Notes: generated by a model from the letters alone, not told the origin. A DNA stretch of 64,000 bases from Candidatus Ozemobacteraceae bacterium (GCA_035373905.1 DAOSOK010000028.1:1-64000); one strand, 5' to 3'. Positions 27,301 to 36,132 are shown, counted from the stretch's first letter. A program made the numbers and translations.

Positions 27301-28865
27301 ACGGCCCGTTCCGAAGAGTTGTAATACCCGGAGCCGTCGAGCGGAACGTGCCAGTATCCCGACTTCGTCAGTTCGAGCGCGTTGTCGGCAAGGAAGTTCG
27401 CCCGGGCGATTTGCTCGCGGGCTTCATTCCGGGCGGCCAGATCCCGCTGGCTCGTGATGACGGCGGCCTTTCCCTCGAGGAATACCGGCACCAGCGTAAC
27501 TTCGCAGGGGAACAGATGCCCGTCGAGCCGTCGGTGCAACCAGTCGAATCGCACCATCTTCCTGGTTTCCAGGGCCTTGAGCACGTAATCCCTGCTCGCG
27601 TCGCTCGAGAGCCGCCCGTCGGGCTGGTTTTCGGGAGACAACGGAGGCCGGCCGGCATTCATGCCGAGGAGCTGTTCCGGAGCGTCGACTCCGAACATGA
27701 CCGCCGCTGCAGGGTTCGCCTGGATGATTCCATCCTCGAGAGTGAAGACTTCCAGGGCGTCATGGGAATGCGTGAAGAACGCCCATGCTCGCTCCTCCGC
27801 GACTTTTCGTTTGGTGATGTCACGAAACGTCACCACCGCCCCGAACCGTTTGCCGAACCGGAAGATCGGAGACGACGCATAATCGACGGGGAAGGAGGTC
27901 CCGTCTTTTCTCCAGAAGACTTCCGTATCCCCGCGGAAAGCCTCATCTCGATATAATGTTTTATATATCATGCATTCTTCATTTGGATACGCCGTTCCGT
28001 CCGCATGAGAATGATGAAGCAGTTCGTGGGAGTTTCTGCCCGTCACCTCCTCGAGACGGTCATACCCCGTCAGCCTGAGAAACGCAGGGTTCGCGAAGGT
28101 GATGTTTCCCTTCTCGTCGATGACGAAGACGCCGTCGGCCGTGTGCTCGAGCAGGAGGCGATTGCGCTCCTCGCTTTTGCGGAGCTGCTTCGTGCGTTCC
28201 CTCACCAGGGATTCGAGCCTGCTTCGGGAATCGCGAAGCTCCCGTTCGTCCTCCTCGTGCCGTTTCAAGAGCCGGGATTTTTGGAGATTCACATACGCCG
28301 TCTGCGAGAGGAGGTTCGCCGTCACCGAGACGGCCGCCGCAACCTCGCCCAGCCGTTCCACTGACATGATCGGGATCTTCTGCAACGCCGCGCGGTAGGC
28401 TTCGGGATCGGCGCCGATCGTTTTTCCGTACGCGAGCAGCTGCTCGTCGCTCGTTTCCGGCGCCCGCACCTGACCGATGCGCCAGACCGCGAGGTGCTTG
28501 CCGCCGACCGAGATGCTGATCCCCGCCTCGAGTTTGCCGCAGGCGGGACACGCGACGATCGGCCGTTCCGGGCTGAATCGGCCGAGCTGCCGTTCGGCTG
28601 CCCGGCAGTTGGCCAGGCCGATCTCGGTTTTCCGGATGATCTCGGCGCACAGATGGGAAAACCCGCTCGGACGGGTTATGGGCGTTCCGTCCGGAAGCGT
28701 GATGATCGAAGCCAGTCCCATGGCCGCGGCGAACGAGTCCTGCATCCGCTGGATTTCCGCGAGATCGAACAACTCCTCGAACCGGAGATTTTCTATATCT
28801 TTTTCTATACTTTTACCGGGAACCGTCATATGGGACGGTCGGGGGATAATGTTTCGTCTGGACAT
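24345..28865 (-). CDS. PocR-PAS multi-domain hybrid histidine kinase with HPt
   Basis: This is a 1506-residue soluble sensor kinase. Domains in order: a PocR-type sensory domain (about 20-205, with several Cys); a coiled linker; at least four PAS/PAC units (about 225-780); HisKA with SHEIRTPMNA; an ATPase domain with the TRKYGGSGLGLAI motif; two receivers (LILMDWMMPGMSG and GILMDCQMPVMDG); and a C-terminal HPt domain with HTLKGTAGNIG. This is a complete phosphorelay in one chain, and a final response regulator must be encoded elsewhere. No transmembrane helix is seen. The start has GGAGG four bases before the ATG. It follows the REC-cyclase gene by 48 bases and is probably cotranscribed with it. 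Confidence 0.92.
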   Translation of the reverse strand: MSRRNIIPRPSHMTVPGKSIEKDIENLRFEELFDLAEIQRMQDSFAAAMGLASIITLPDGTPITRPSGFSHLCAEIIRKTEIGLANCRAAERQLGRFSPERPIVACPACGKLEAGISISVGGKHLAVWRIGQVRAPETSDEQLLAYGKTIGADPEAYRAALQKIPIMSVERLGEVAAAVSVTANLLSQTAYVNLQKSRLLKRHEEDERELRDSRSRLESLVRERTKQLRKSEERNRLLLEHTADGVFVIDEKGNITFANPAFLRLTGYDRLEEVTGRNSHELLHHSHADGTAYPNEECMIYKTLYRDEAFRGDTEVFWRKDGTSFPVDYASSPIFRFGKRFGAVVTFRDITKRKVAEERAWAFFTHSHDALEVFTLEDGIIQANPAAAVMFGVDAPEQLLGMNAGRPPLSPENQPDGRLSSDASRDYVLKALETRKMVRFDWLHRRLDGHLFPCEVTLVPVFLEGKAAVITSQRDLAARNEAREQIARANFLADNALELTKSGYWHVPLDGSGYYNSSERAVKIYGDVPNPGFRYHLEREWLANVEAADPDLARKANRNFKGAIEGRYPKYDAIYKYRRPVDGKIVWIHALGFLVRDSVGRPTDMYGVAQDITDQMTVEQELMESRERLDMALKGARLGLWDLRVDTDEMIINDIWAEMLGYTPDEVTALGGSGSRRWKALVHPDDFDRVWQASQDHLAGKTPEYRCELRMKTKSGAWKWVLNIARCVERDVNGRGKRLVGIHMDLDPQKKVEEALSAAKEMAEAATEAKSNFLANMSHEIRTPMNAILGMSRLALQTSLDARQRNYIEKVHRAAENLMGIINDILDFSKIEAGKLSMETTDFWLDDVFDNIASLIDVKAEGKRIEFLFDTSPDVPNALVGDPLRLSQVLLNLGYNAVKFTDRGEIIIGVDSKPVDGRTAEFHFWVRDTGIGMTPEQQAKLFQSFNQADASTTRKYGGSGLGLAISRHLVEMMHGRIWVESQPGRGSTFHFTARLGLQENQRSRTALTAEELAGLRVLVVDDNASAREILSAIAAGLHLDVDAAENGFQAIEMIDRLAADGRSYDLILMDWMMPGMSGVECARRIRTSRSAKSPVVIMVTSYGREDVRADAERAGVASLRVMSKPVTPSLLLNSIGDVLGRRASTVEGRSKEWSESLSGNMAKLNGARILLVEDNAMNQELAVELLGQAGMETVIAETGREALDILAKDDQFDGILMDCQMPVMDGYEATREIRRMPAFRDLPIIAMTANAMVGDREKVLEAGMNDHIAKPLIVASMFGVLARWITPKSGAHVIARVPSRTDGAAELPSLEGVDTRRGIATSMGNATLYRSLLIRFREANRNFRDEFERARRRGDRADVIRCAHTLKGTAGNIGAIGVQTLAEKLERACASDEASETVDALLEETAAELATVVSALEAVKESRPAREEERIPVDDAALRDVCGRLRVLLQDSDVTVFALLDERKDLLSTAFPNEYPGMAEAIRAYDFDKALAILDCALEARLARRT

Positions 28866-28913
28866 GGAGCCTCCGGCCCTCTCGTTCGCGTGTCGAAGCG
28901 GAAGCGCGTCGGA

Positions 28914-29981
28914 TCAGGAGACGGTCAGCTCAAAGAGCCTGACGACGCCTTTTCCATCGAGTTCGATCGATCCGCGGGGCGAGAAGGCATACGCATCTTT
29001 CACCAATTCCCAAGTGGCGTCCGAAACGACCAGCGTCATCGGTTCGGCTGCCTTTTGAACCCGTGACGCAATACTGACACCGTCGCCGAAAATGTCGTAC
29101 AGGTAGCGGTTGCGACCGACAATGCCGCCGACGACGACGCCGGTATGCAAACCGATGCGGACTCTCCAGCGTTTCCCATGTTCCCGGTCGTACAGAGCGA
29201 GAAATTTCAGGAAGTCCCGGGCGACGCGGACCATGATATCCGCGTGTTCGGAATTCCGGGCGGGCATGCCGCAGACGGCGAGGTAGGTGTCGCCGCTGGT
29301 CTTGATCCGTTCGGCGCCATGGCCGGCGACGATGCTGTCGAACGTGGCGAAGATGTCCGTCAATTCGGTGATGAGCTGACCGGGCAGGGTCGCCTCATCA
29401 CTGAAGCCGGGTTCGATCAGCTCGGCGAACATGATGGTCACGGGGTCGAACATTTCCGGCGCGCTGAAGCCGTGGATCTTGATATCCTGGATGATCTTCC
29501 GCGGCAGGATATTCTCGAGAAGCCGCTCGACTTTCCGCTGCTCGCGCTGAAGGAGAAGGTGCGTATGCACGCGTGCCCTGACGACCGCCGGATGGAACGG
29601 CTTGGTGATGTAATCCGCCGCGCCCAGTTCGAACCCCTCGATCTCGTTGGCCGCCTCGTTCCTGCCGGTGATGAAGATGACGGGAATGTGGGCCGTCTCG
29701 GGGTCGGCCTTCAGGGCCCGGCACACCTCGAGGCCGTCCATCTCGGGCATCATGATATCGAGCAGGATGAGATCAGGCTGGGGCTTCCGCCTTGCGATCT
29801 CAAGCGCCTTGCGTCCTTTCACGGCCGCCTTGATCTGGTATTCGCGCTCGAGAAGGTTGCGTATGATCTCGATATTCTCGGGAGCATCGTCGACGGCGAG
29901 AATGCACTGTTTCTCACCGGAGTCGGCGAGTCCCTCATGAGCCAGGGATGGTATGCCCCGGGTCGTCTCTGGATCCGTCAT
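28914..29981 (-). CDS. Receiver-class III cyclase-like protein with altered active site
   Basis: This 355-residue protein has a receiver (Asp75, LLDIMMPEMDG) and a class III nucleotidyl-cyclase homology domain (about 178-355). The first metal Asp, normally in FADI, is Glu187 in FAEL. The Lys and second Asp are kept in RIKTSGD. The transition-state Asn, normally in VNxASR, is Ser303 in VSIASR; Arg307 is kept. The domain may therefore be a weak cyclase, or a nucleotide-binding or regulatory module. The receiver belongs to the PleD/RpfG-like class. It is the first gene of a leftward operon with the large hybrid kinase. Confidence 0.85.
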   Translation of the reverse strand: MTDPETTRGIPSLAHEGLADSGEKQCILAVDDAPENIEIIRNLLEREYQIKAAVKGRKALEIARRKPQPDLILLDIMMPEMDGLEVCRALKADPETAHIPVIFITGRNEAANEIEGFELGAADYITKPFHPAVVRARVHTHLLLQREQRKVERLLENILPRKIIQDIKIHGFSAPEMFDPVTIMFAELIEPGFSDEATLPGQLITELTDIFATFDSIVAGHGAERIKTSGDTYLAVCGMPARNSEHADIMVRVARDFLKFLALYDREHGKRWRVRIGLHTGVVVGGIVGRNRYLYDIFGDGVSIASRVQKAAEPMTLVVSDATWELVKDAYAFSPRGSIELDGKGVVRLFELTVS

Positions 29982-30049
29982 CTCAATAGCCTCTTCATAT
30001 ACCGCGGCCTCGGAGGACCGTGTCCTCGCAGCCGGATGTTTGTCATATC

Positions 30050-30079
30050 ATAGTATCCCGCCTCCTCTCATCCGTGCAA
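30050..30079 (-). promoter_or_regulatory. Probable promoter of the REC-cyclase/hybrid kinase operon
   Basis: On the minus strand TTGCAC (30074-30079) and TACTAT (30050-30055) are 18 bases apart, leaving a leader of about 60 bases before the ATG at 29981. Confidence 0.45.
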
Positions 30080-30135
30080 GGTTTCAGCTTTCACCCGGGA
30101 TGCGACAGCGTATGACGCGGCGCATATACCGTAGC

Positions 30136-30164
30136 TTGCAGGTTCCTGTAGATATGAGTATAGT
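30136..30164 (+). promoter_or_regulatory. Promoter of the TupA-SpoIIE-FecR-pseudopilin operon
   Basis: TTGCAG (30136-30141) and TATAGT (30159-30164) are exactly 17 bases apart, 40 bases before the ATG of the binding-protein gene. The patch is AT-rich against a GC-rich background. Confidence 0.65.
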
Positions 30165-30204
30165 ATCAACCGCCAGACACGTCATTTTTCCGGAGGAGCT
30201 CCTC

Positions 30205-31056
30205 ATGCAACGGATCCCCCGTCCGCTCTTTCTCCTTCTCTCCACGGTCGTCTGCCTGTTCGTCACCGGGGCTTCGTTCGCGATCGACGCCCCCGCCGCT
30301 CCGGCGAAAGGCGGCTCGCTCATTCTCGCGACGACTACGTCGACGCAGGCCACCGGTCTTCTCGACGTGCTGCTGGCGAAATGTGTCGAAGCGACCGGCA
30401 TATCGGTCAAGGCGGTCGCCGTCGGCACGGGGCGAGCTTTCGAACTCGCGAAGAACGGGGATGCCGACGTGGTGATGGTCCACGCGCGCGCCCTCGAGGA
30501 CGCCTTCGTCGCGGAGGGCTACGGGGTTCATGCATATGATTTGATGTATAACGACTTCATCATCGTCGGTCCTGCATCGGACTCGGCCCTGGCGAAAACG
30601 GCCCCGTCCGCTGCGACGGCGTTCGGCCGCATCGCGAGCGGGTCTGCGAAGTTCATCTCGCGCGGAGACTCATCGGGAACGCACGAGCGGGAACTGGAGA
30701 TCTGGAAGGATCTCGGGTGCGCCCCGGCGGGCTCCTGGTATGTCGAGGCCGGCCAGGGCATGGCCGAAACGCTGAAGATGGCCGACGAGATGCAGGCCTA
30801 CACGCTGACCGACCGCGCCACCTGGCTTTCGATCCGATCGAAGCTCACCCTGGCGGTCGCCTACGCGAAACCTGAAGAGTTGAAGAACGCCTACGGCGTC
30901 ATCGCGGTGAACAACGCGAAGGTCGCCTCTGCGAAAACAGACCTGGCCAAAGTCTTCATCGACTGGTTGGTCGGGCCGCAGGGCCAGGAGGTCATCAAAA
31001 ACTTCAAAGTCGACGGGGAAGAGCTCTTCCACCTTTCCGTCGGAAAGCGCAACTGA
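30205..31056 (+). CDS. tupA: TupA-type tungstate/oxyanion-binding protein, orphan
   Basis: This 283-residue protein has a signal peptide (about 1-26). The conserved anion-binding segments of the TupA family follow: ATTTSTQ near the mature N-terminus, GTGRAFELAKNGDADV, SRGDSSGTHERE and MADEMQAYTLTDRATW. TupA binds tungstate (related proteins bind molybdate) for an ABC importer. Here neither TupB nor TupC follows. Instead the next genes encode a small secreted protein and a CHASE2-SpoIIE phosphatase, spaced as one operon (gap 3 bases, then overlap). It may work as a periplasmic sensor subunit, or feed an importer encoded elsewhere. GGAGG sits 8 bases before the ATG. Confidence 0.82.
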   Translation: MQRIPRPLFLLLSTVVCLFVTGASFAIDAPAAPAKGGSLILATTTSTQATGLLDVLLAKCVEATGISVKAVAVGTGRAFELAKNGDADVVMVHARALEDAFVAEGYGVHAYDLMYNDFIIVGPASDSALAKTAPSAATAFGRIASGSAKFISRGDSSGTHERELEIWKDLGCAPAGSWYVEAGQGMAETLKMADEMQAYTLTDRATWLSIRSKLTLAVAYAKPEELKNAYGVIAVNNAKVASAKTDLAKVFIDWLVGPQGQEVIKNFKVDGEELFHLSVGKRN

Positions 31057-31059
31057 GCC

Positions 31060-31452
31060 ATGAAAGCACGCACCCTCGCCCTTACGGCATGGTGTCTCCC
31101 GTTCGCGCACGCATGGGGCGCAGAGCCGACGGCCGCTCCGGCCCTTCTGAAGCGCCCCCTGCCCGCGTCGGTAATCGGCTCCCTGGTACGCGCGAACCAC
31201 GGCGGGGCGACCTTTTACGAACAGGATTACGTGAGCGAGAGCGAGATCGCCGAGATCACCGACTGGCTGAACGCCCCCGACACGGCGACCGGCAGTTTCC
31301 GCATCGACCCGGCGAAAAACCGCGTCATTCTCGCCTGGCAGCGTGACGGTCAGCCCCTCACACCTGCCGATGGCCTCATCCAGCTCGTGGTCGAGTATGA
31401 CCAGTTCGCCGGCCGCTTCTCCCACCGGAGCGACCGCATCGAGATCGAGTGA
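31060..31452 (+). CDS. Small secreted protein of unknown function
   Basis: This 130-residue protein has a signal peptide (1-20, ending AWGA) and one small soluble domain. I see no Cys in the mature part, no repeat and no known motif. It begins three bases after the TupA-like gene and its stop overlaps the start of the phosphatase gene (GTGA). The tight coupling suggests a shared job, perhaps as a periplasmic partner of the CHASE2 domain. Confidence 0.65.
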   Translation: MKARTLALTAWCLPFAHAWGAEPTAAPALLKRPLPASVIGSLVRANHGGATFYEQDYVSESEIAEITDWLNAPDTATGSFRIDPAKNRVILAWQRDGQPLTPADGLIQLVVEYDQFAGRFSHRSDRIEIE

Positions 31453-33374
31453 ACTCCACCACGCCGACCCCGAACGGAAACGGGGAAGAGGTCACCTGGC
31501 CCCGGCTCGAGTCGCTTCTTGGGCGGAAGCGGCTGGTATCGTGGATCGCGGCGGCGGCGGCGGTCCTGCTCGTCGTTGCGGGCTTTCCCGATCTCGGAGC
31601 GGGATTTGACCGGGCTGCGCTGGATCTGGTCACGCGGCTCGCCACGCCCTGGCGGGCGCCGCATCCTGACCTGGTCATCGTCGGGATCGACACCGAGACC
31701 CTTGCCGCGATTCCAGATCGATGGCCCTGGCCCCGAGACCGGTATGCGCGGCTCCTCACGGCCATCGGGGGGGCGGGACCGCGTGCGATCGTGTTCGACA
31801 TCCTGCTGCAGCACCCCGAACCGGCTGACGGCGGAGCCGGCGATCGCGTGCTGGCCGAGACGCTGCGCCGGCTGGGAAATGTCCATCTCATCTCGCTGCT
31901 TGAGCAGCAGGAGACCGAGTTCGAACGGCGGAAGCGGCATTTCCGCAGCGCTCCCCTCTTTCGGCAGGCCGCGGCAGGTGAAGGCTTCGTCTGGGCCTGG
32001 GTCGATCCGGACGGGATCGTTCGCTCCTTCGTTCTCCGCGACGAGCAGATGGAGCTGAACAGCTGTGCGTTGTCGATGGCCCGTCTCCTGGGCTCCGAAC
32101 CAATCTCACTGCCCCAGCCCGATGAGGAAGGCCGCTCCCGTGGCCTGATCGCCTTTGCCGGCCGCGGTGGCGTCGCCCCGACGCTCTCGGCGCTGGATTT
32201 CCTCGAAGGCCGCATCCCGGCCGGGGCGCTCGCCGGGAAAACGGTGTTCCTGGGCGTCACGGCGCCGATCCTCCATGATTTCCACCGCACCTGCCACGGA
32301 CTGATGGCGGGAACGCGCCTGCTGTCCGCCTGCACCGACACGCTGGCGCAGCATCGCCTGATTCTCCGGCACGAGGGCCGCGGCTGGCGACTGGTGCTGG
32401 TCCTTCTCGGTTTCCTGGCCGGCGCCGGCCTCATCCGGGCCCGGCCAGCCCGTCCCTGGGTGGCCCTTGCCGCCGGCACCATCCTCGGCGGCCTCGGCTG
32501 GGCGGTCGTGCTGTTCGCCGCGGGCCATGCCCTGCCGCCGTTCCCTCTGCTGGCCGGGCTTCTGGTGGCCGGACTGTCCAGCATCGCCCTGTTGCGCCTC
32601 GTGCAGCTCCTCTCGCTGCAGACCCTCCAGGCCGAAGCGGCAGCGGCAGGCCAGGTCCAGCGGCAGCTGTTTCCCCCACCCGTCTGGAATAGCGGCGAGT
32701 ATATCAGTTTCGGCTGCTGCCAGCCGTGCAGCGCGGCTGGCGGGGATTACTTCGACGTAATCCCGGTCGGCGAAGAGGAGACCGTGTTTCTGGTCAACGA
32801 CGTCGCCGGCCACGGGATTGGGGCGGCGATGGTCGCCTCGATGCTCAAGGCTGCAATTACCACGCTGCAGGACCGGGAATCGTTTTCCCTCGGCCAGGCG
32901 GTGGACCGGCTGAACGCGCTGCTGTTCCGGCTGTTCCACGGCCGGAAGATGGTGACCGGTGTCTTCTGCCGGCTCGAACACCGGACACACCGGCTCACCC
33001 TGATTTCGGCCGGGCATGTTGCAAGCATGATCGTCCGCGCCGGCGGCGCGGTTGAGGAGCTCGGAAAGCCCGGACTGCCCCTTGGTGTACGGGCAACCAC
33101 GCGTGTCATACCGGTTGAAATGGAATTTCTTCCCGGGGACACCCTGGTGTTGTATACTGATGGGGTGGTCGAGATGATCGACCGCCAGGGAACCCCGCTG
33201 GGCTACCCCGCCTGGAAGGAGCTGCTCGCAGCCCGGGCGCCTCTCGTTCCGGATACCGAGACGGTCGGGGAGCTTCTGGCGAAGGTGCGGGCGCACGGGC
33301 AGGGGCTCGAGGCGGGCGATGACGTGACGCTGCTCCTGCTCCACCGGCAGGCGGCCCCTGCCGTGACCGTATGA
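31449..33374 (+). CDS. CHASE2-SpoIIE membrane PP2C phosphatase
   Basis: This 641-residue protein starts at a GTG overlapping the previous stop. One helix (about 30-48) leads into a periplasmic CHASE2 sensory domain (about 50-310), then three close helices (about 315-395). The C-terminal SpoIIE/RsbU phosphatase domain carries the metal-binding motifs GGDYFDV, NDVAGHGIGAA and YTDGVVEM. Such proteins dephosphorylate an anti-sigma-factor antagonist in partner-switching pathways when the outside sensor is triggered. No STAS or anti-sigma partner lies in this operon. FecR-type and pseudopilin genes follow directly, so these may be the controlled or sensed envelope parts. Confidence 0.9.
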   Translation: MNSTTPTPNGNGEEVTWPRLESLLGRKRLVSWIAAAAAVLLVVAGFPDLGAGFDRAALDLVTRLATPWRAPHPDLVIVGIDTETLAAIPDRWPWPRDRYARLLTAIGGAGPRAIVFDILLQHPEPADGGAGDRVLAETLRRLGNVHLISLLEQQETEFERRKRHFRSAPLFRQAAAGEGFVWAWVDPDGIVRSFVLRDEQMELNSCALSMARLLGSEPISLPQPDEEGRSRGLIAFAGRGGVAPTLSALDFLEGRIPAGALAGKTVFLGVTAPILHDFHRTCHGLMAGTRLLSACTDTLAQHRLILRHEGRGWRLVLVLLGFLAGAGLIRARPARPWVALAAGTILGGLGWAVVLFAAGHALPPFPLLAGLLVAGLSSIALLRLVQLLSLQTLQAEAAAAGQVQRQLFPPPVWNSGEYISFGCCQPCSAAGGDYFDVIPVGEEETVFLVNDVAGHGIGAAMVASMLKAAITTLQDRESFSLGQAVDRLNALLFRLFHGRKMVTGVFCRLEHRTHRLTLISAGHVASMIVRAGGAVEELGKPGLPLGVRATTRVIPVEMEFLPGDTLVLYTDGVVEMIDRQGTPLGYPAWKELLAARAPLVPDTETVGELLAKVRAHGQGLEAGDDVTLLLLHRQAAPAVTV

Positions 33375-33402
33375 GAGAACGATGGAAAAACGGAGGATTG
33401 AG

Positions 33403-34080
33403 ATGTTCGGGCCAAAGTATACACATAAGCATATATCGTTGTTTATATTGTCTAATCTGCATTCCGGCTTTCGTGCGATCCTTGCCGTCTGTTTTCTGGC
33501 CTCGATCCTGATTGCTGCGGGATGTGGCGGAGGTGGCGGGACTTCCCCCGTTGCATCGCTGAAAGCGGTTCAGGGTAAGGTCGAAATCCGCCCTGTCGGC
33601 GCATCGACGTTCGCCGCCGCGGCTGCCGCTCAGCCGCTTGTCGCCGGCAGTGCCGTCCGGACGGGCGAGGACGGACAGGCCCAGATCCAGTATGCCGATG
33701 GAACCGACGTGGCCATCCAACCCGAAACCTTTTATGAGATCAAGTCTCAGAACTCGCTCGGCCGTCAGGAGTCGGGTTCGGCGCGGTATCGCGTCACGCC
33801 CCAGAAGAGCTCCGTCGGCGTCGAGACGCCGCACGGCGTCACCGCCGTTCTGGGCACCGTGTTCCGCCTCGACGTCACGGCCCAGCAGACCGTGGTGACC
33901 CTGCAGGAAGGCAAGGTGCGGTTCACCGCCGCCGCCGGCGGTTCGGTCGATTTGGCGCCGGGCCAGCAGGTGACGGCTCCCGCGGGAGCCGCTCCGGGCA
34001 AGCCCGCCGAGCTCGATCCCTTCACGCTGGAATCCCTGTTCAACCCTGGCAGCAAAGCTCCCGCTATCAATCAGCGCTGA
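33403..34080 (+). CDS. FecR-domain lipoprotein
   Basis: This protein of about 225 residues has a signal sequence and the lipobox IAAGC, followed by a Gly run. A FecR-type beta-jellyroll domain covers about residues 47-185: strands include KAVQGKVEIRP, GSAVRTGEDGQAQI, TPHGVTAVLGTVFRLD and VVTLQEGKVRF. The full FecR sigma regulator is not present; this is the extracytoplasmic FecR module, often found near CHASE2 and pilus-like genes. GGAGG precedes the ATG at 33403. An earlier ATG at 33382 lacks one. The gene lies 28 bases after the phosphatase gene. Confidence 0.8.
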   Translation: MFGPKYTHKHISLFILSNLHSGFRAILAVCFLASILIAAGCGGGGGTSPVASLKAVQGKVEIRPVGASTFAAAAAAQPLVAGSAVRTGEDGQAQIQYADGTDVAIQPETFYEIKSQNSLGRQESGSARYRVTPQKSSVGVETPHGVTAVLGTVFRLDVTAQQTVVTLQEGKVRFTAAAGGSVDLAPGQQVTAPAGAAPGKPAELDPFTLESLFNPGSKAPAINQR

Positions 34081-34097
34081 CACCCGGGAGGAAACGC

Positions 34098-35567
34098 ATG
34101 ATCGCCTCCGGCCCGCACTCCCCCCGTCGCGGGGTGGCTCTTCCCATCGCGTTCCTGGCCCTGATTCTGGTCATCGGCATGGTCACCTCGATCTCGACGA
34201 TGAACCAGGGGCTCAAGAGCCAGGTGTTCCATTCCAGCAACAATCAATGGTCGTTCCTGCTTGCCTATTCGGCCATGTCCAGACTCGTGGCAAAGATCCA
34301 TGCCGGCGCCTGGGCACAGCGCCCCTTTGCCTCCGCGCCCTACCGGGAAACCGGGGTTCCGCTGCAAGGGGGGACGTATGACCTGTTCGTCGAGAACACT
34401 CCCGGCCACCCGTTTCAGGCCGACATCTACGTCAAAACCTCGCTGGCCGGCACATCGCGGCTGTATTTCTGGCGCATCACCTTCAACGACGATCTGCTCG
34501 ACGTCTCGAATCGGATCATCGTTGAGTTTTTCAAGGCGGGTGAACCGGGCGATTTCCCTGCGACTGCAGGCCCTTCACGCTTCTCGAAGCTCGTCGATGA
34601 TCTGCTGACCGAGCGGGCGGCGAACCAGAAAAAATCCGACGAGATGGCCGTGACGCTCGGCCCGGTGACGACCGTGAAACAGGCATTGGAGCAGCTCGGG
34701 GGCCGGCAGCCGCCTCCCTTTACGAAGAGTTATCCATCAACCCCCGGCGACACCCTTTTCCCCAACAGGCCGGCGCCCACCTTCCCCGTCGTGGCTCCGC
34801 CCACCAACGGCGAGGTGCCCACCAGCCCCGGTCCCGGTCCCTCGACTCCCCTTCCGGGCGCCCCATCTTTCCCGACGATGCCCACATCCCCCATTCCCAC
34901 GGACGCTGCGATGTTCGATCTGAACAATCAGGTCAAGACGATCAAGGATACGGCGAAGCTCGCGAACGAGAAATACAACTCGGGGAAGGACGTTGCCGAC
35001 CAGGGAACGGGAGGCAACTGGGCAGAAGCCAATCCGATCCTGAATGAAGCCGAGGAAGCGCGCTACAAGGCCATGGCCGGGATGAACGAGCTGGTGTCGC
35101 TAGCCAGCACCAACCTTCTGAACGCCCCAAGTGCAGAGGCGGCACGCGCAACCGAAGAAATGGTCTCCTCCACGATGATCACGGCGTATCAGGACATCGT
35201 TTCTGGCGTTTCCCGTGCCTTCGAGGATTTCGGCAAGAGCAAGGAGATCACGGCAGGTCTGACGACATCGGCAGCCGCCCAGGAGCTCCTCGACGGTTGG
35301 GTCGGGACGCTGGAGGGACTCACCAAGTCCCAGCAGGCCACGAACGAGCTGATGGACAAAATCGACACGTTTTCCAAGACCCCCGAGGTCGCCAAGGCTC
35401 AGGCAGATGCGGAAAAGGCTCTGCAGGACGTGGTGGATTCGGTGAAACAGGCCATCGAGGACGCCAAGGCGAAGCTCGCGGAGCTGAAAGCCAAGGAAGA
35501 GGCTGAAAAAAAAGCCAAAGAAGAGGCTGAAGCTGCCGCAAACGGCGGCTCGCAAGGGGGAAGCTGA
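34098..35567 (+). CDS. PilX/GspK-like exported protein with coiled-coil tail
   Basis: This is a 489-residue protein. The N-terminus RRGVALPIAFLALILVIGM looks like a prepilin leader and helix, but it lacks Glu at position 5, as in PilX or GspK minor pilins. A globular part (about 40-200) is followed by a Pro/Gly/Ser/Thr-rich linker (about 208-270). The tail is long, helical and charged, and ends in Lys/Glu/Ala repeats (about 435-480) that should form a coiled coil. The tail is unusual for a minor pilin. GGGAGG precedes the ATG. It is followed one base later by a prepilin gene. Confidence 0.65.
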   Translation: MIASGPHSPRRGVALPIAFLALILVIGMVTSISTMNQGLKSQVFHSSNNQWSFLLAYSAMSRLVAKIHAGAWAQRPFASAPYRETGVPLQGGTYDLFVENTPGHPFQADIYVKTSLAGTSRLYFWRITFNDDLLDVSNRIIVEFFKAGEPGDFPATAGPSRFSKLVDDLLTERAANQKKSDEMAVTLGPVTTVKQALEQLGGRQPPPFTKSYPSTPGDTLFPNRPAPTFPVVAPPTNGEVPTSPGPGPSTPLPGAPSFPTMPTSPIPTDAAMFDLNNQVKTIKDTAKLANEKYNSGKDVADQGTGGNWAEANPILNEAEEARYKAMAGMNELVSLASTNLLNAPSAEAARATEEMVSSTMITAYQDIVSGVSRAFEDFGKSKEITAGLTTSAAAQELLDGWVGTLEGLTKSQQATNELMDKIDTFSKTPEVAKAQADAEKALQDVVDSVKQAIEDAKAKLAELKAKEEAEKKAKEEAEAAANGGSQGGS

Positions 35568-35568
35568 C

Positions 35569-36132
35569 GTGGTGAACGACATCTCTTCGGCTCTTCCTCG
35601 ACGTGGTTCGCGGAACAGTGCCGGCGTGACGATGATCGAGCTGCTGGTCGCGATCGGCATCGTCGTGTCGGTCTCGACGATCGGCATGCGGTTCATGCAG
35701 TCGGTAGGCAAGTCGCAGAAGGCAATGTCGGCCCAGACCAACCTGCAGATGGAGGCCCGGCGCGTCTTCGACAAAGCCGTCGAGCAGATCCGGGAAGGAA
35801 CGGAACTGGTCCGGCCATATACCGGCGAGACGCTTTCCTACCTGATTTTCAAGGATATCGTGAACTGCACGACCATCCTGTATCTCGAGCCGAACAATCC
35901 TGCATCGGAGAAGCTGAACCGACGCGTATTCAAGCTTCTTTCGTATCGCACGAACTATACCGGCACATATGATTCCCGGAACGAGAAGGTGCTTCTCGAC
36001 TCGGTTCGCGGGATGACCTTCACAAGTCTCTCGCCAAACAGTGTCCAGGTCAACGCAACCGTCCTCCATGAGCAAGACGAGTTCCAGTTTCTTGCTCATA
36101 TCGGCCTGATGAACCTGGGAGGGCTCGAATGA
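35569..36132 (+). CDS. Prepilin-type N-terminal methylation protein (pseudopilin)
   Basis: This 187-residue protein has a GTG start. After a 19-residue leader the prepilin site reads AG followed by VTMIELLVAIGIVV, giving Gly at -1 and Glu at +5. A hydrophobic helix and a globular domain follow. This is the GspJ/PilW size class of minor pseudopilin. The start is one base after the previous stop and the stop overlaps the next start (ATGA), so the three pilin-like genes form a unit. No assembly ATPase, platform or prepilin peptidase gene is in the window. Confidence 0.82.
   Translation: MVNDISSALPRRGSRNSAGVTMIELLVAIGIVVSVSTIGMRFMQSVGKSQKAMSAQTNLQMEARRVFDKAVEQIREGTELVRPYTGETLSYLIFKDIVNCTTILYLEPNNPASEKLNRRVFKLLSYRTNYTGTYDSRNEKVLLDSVRGMTFTSLSPNSVQVNATVLHEQDEFQFLAHIGLMNLGGLE

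Noticed and set aside
25896..27956. A 686-codon plus-strand frame opposite the hybrid kinase
   Set aside because: Lies across PAS, HisKA and ATPase motifs of the real gene; no own signals.
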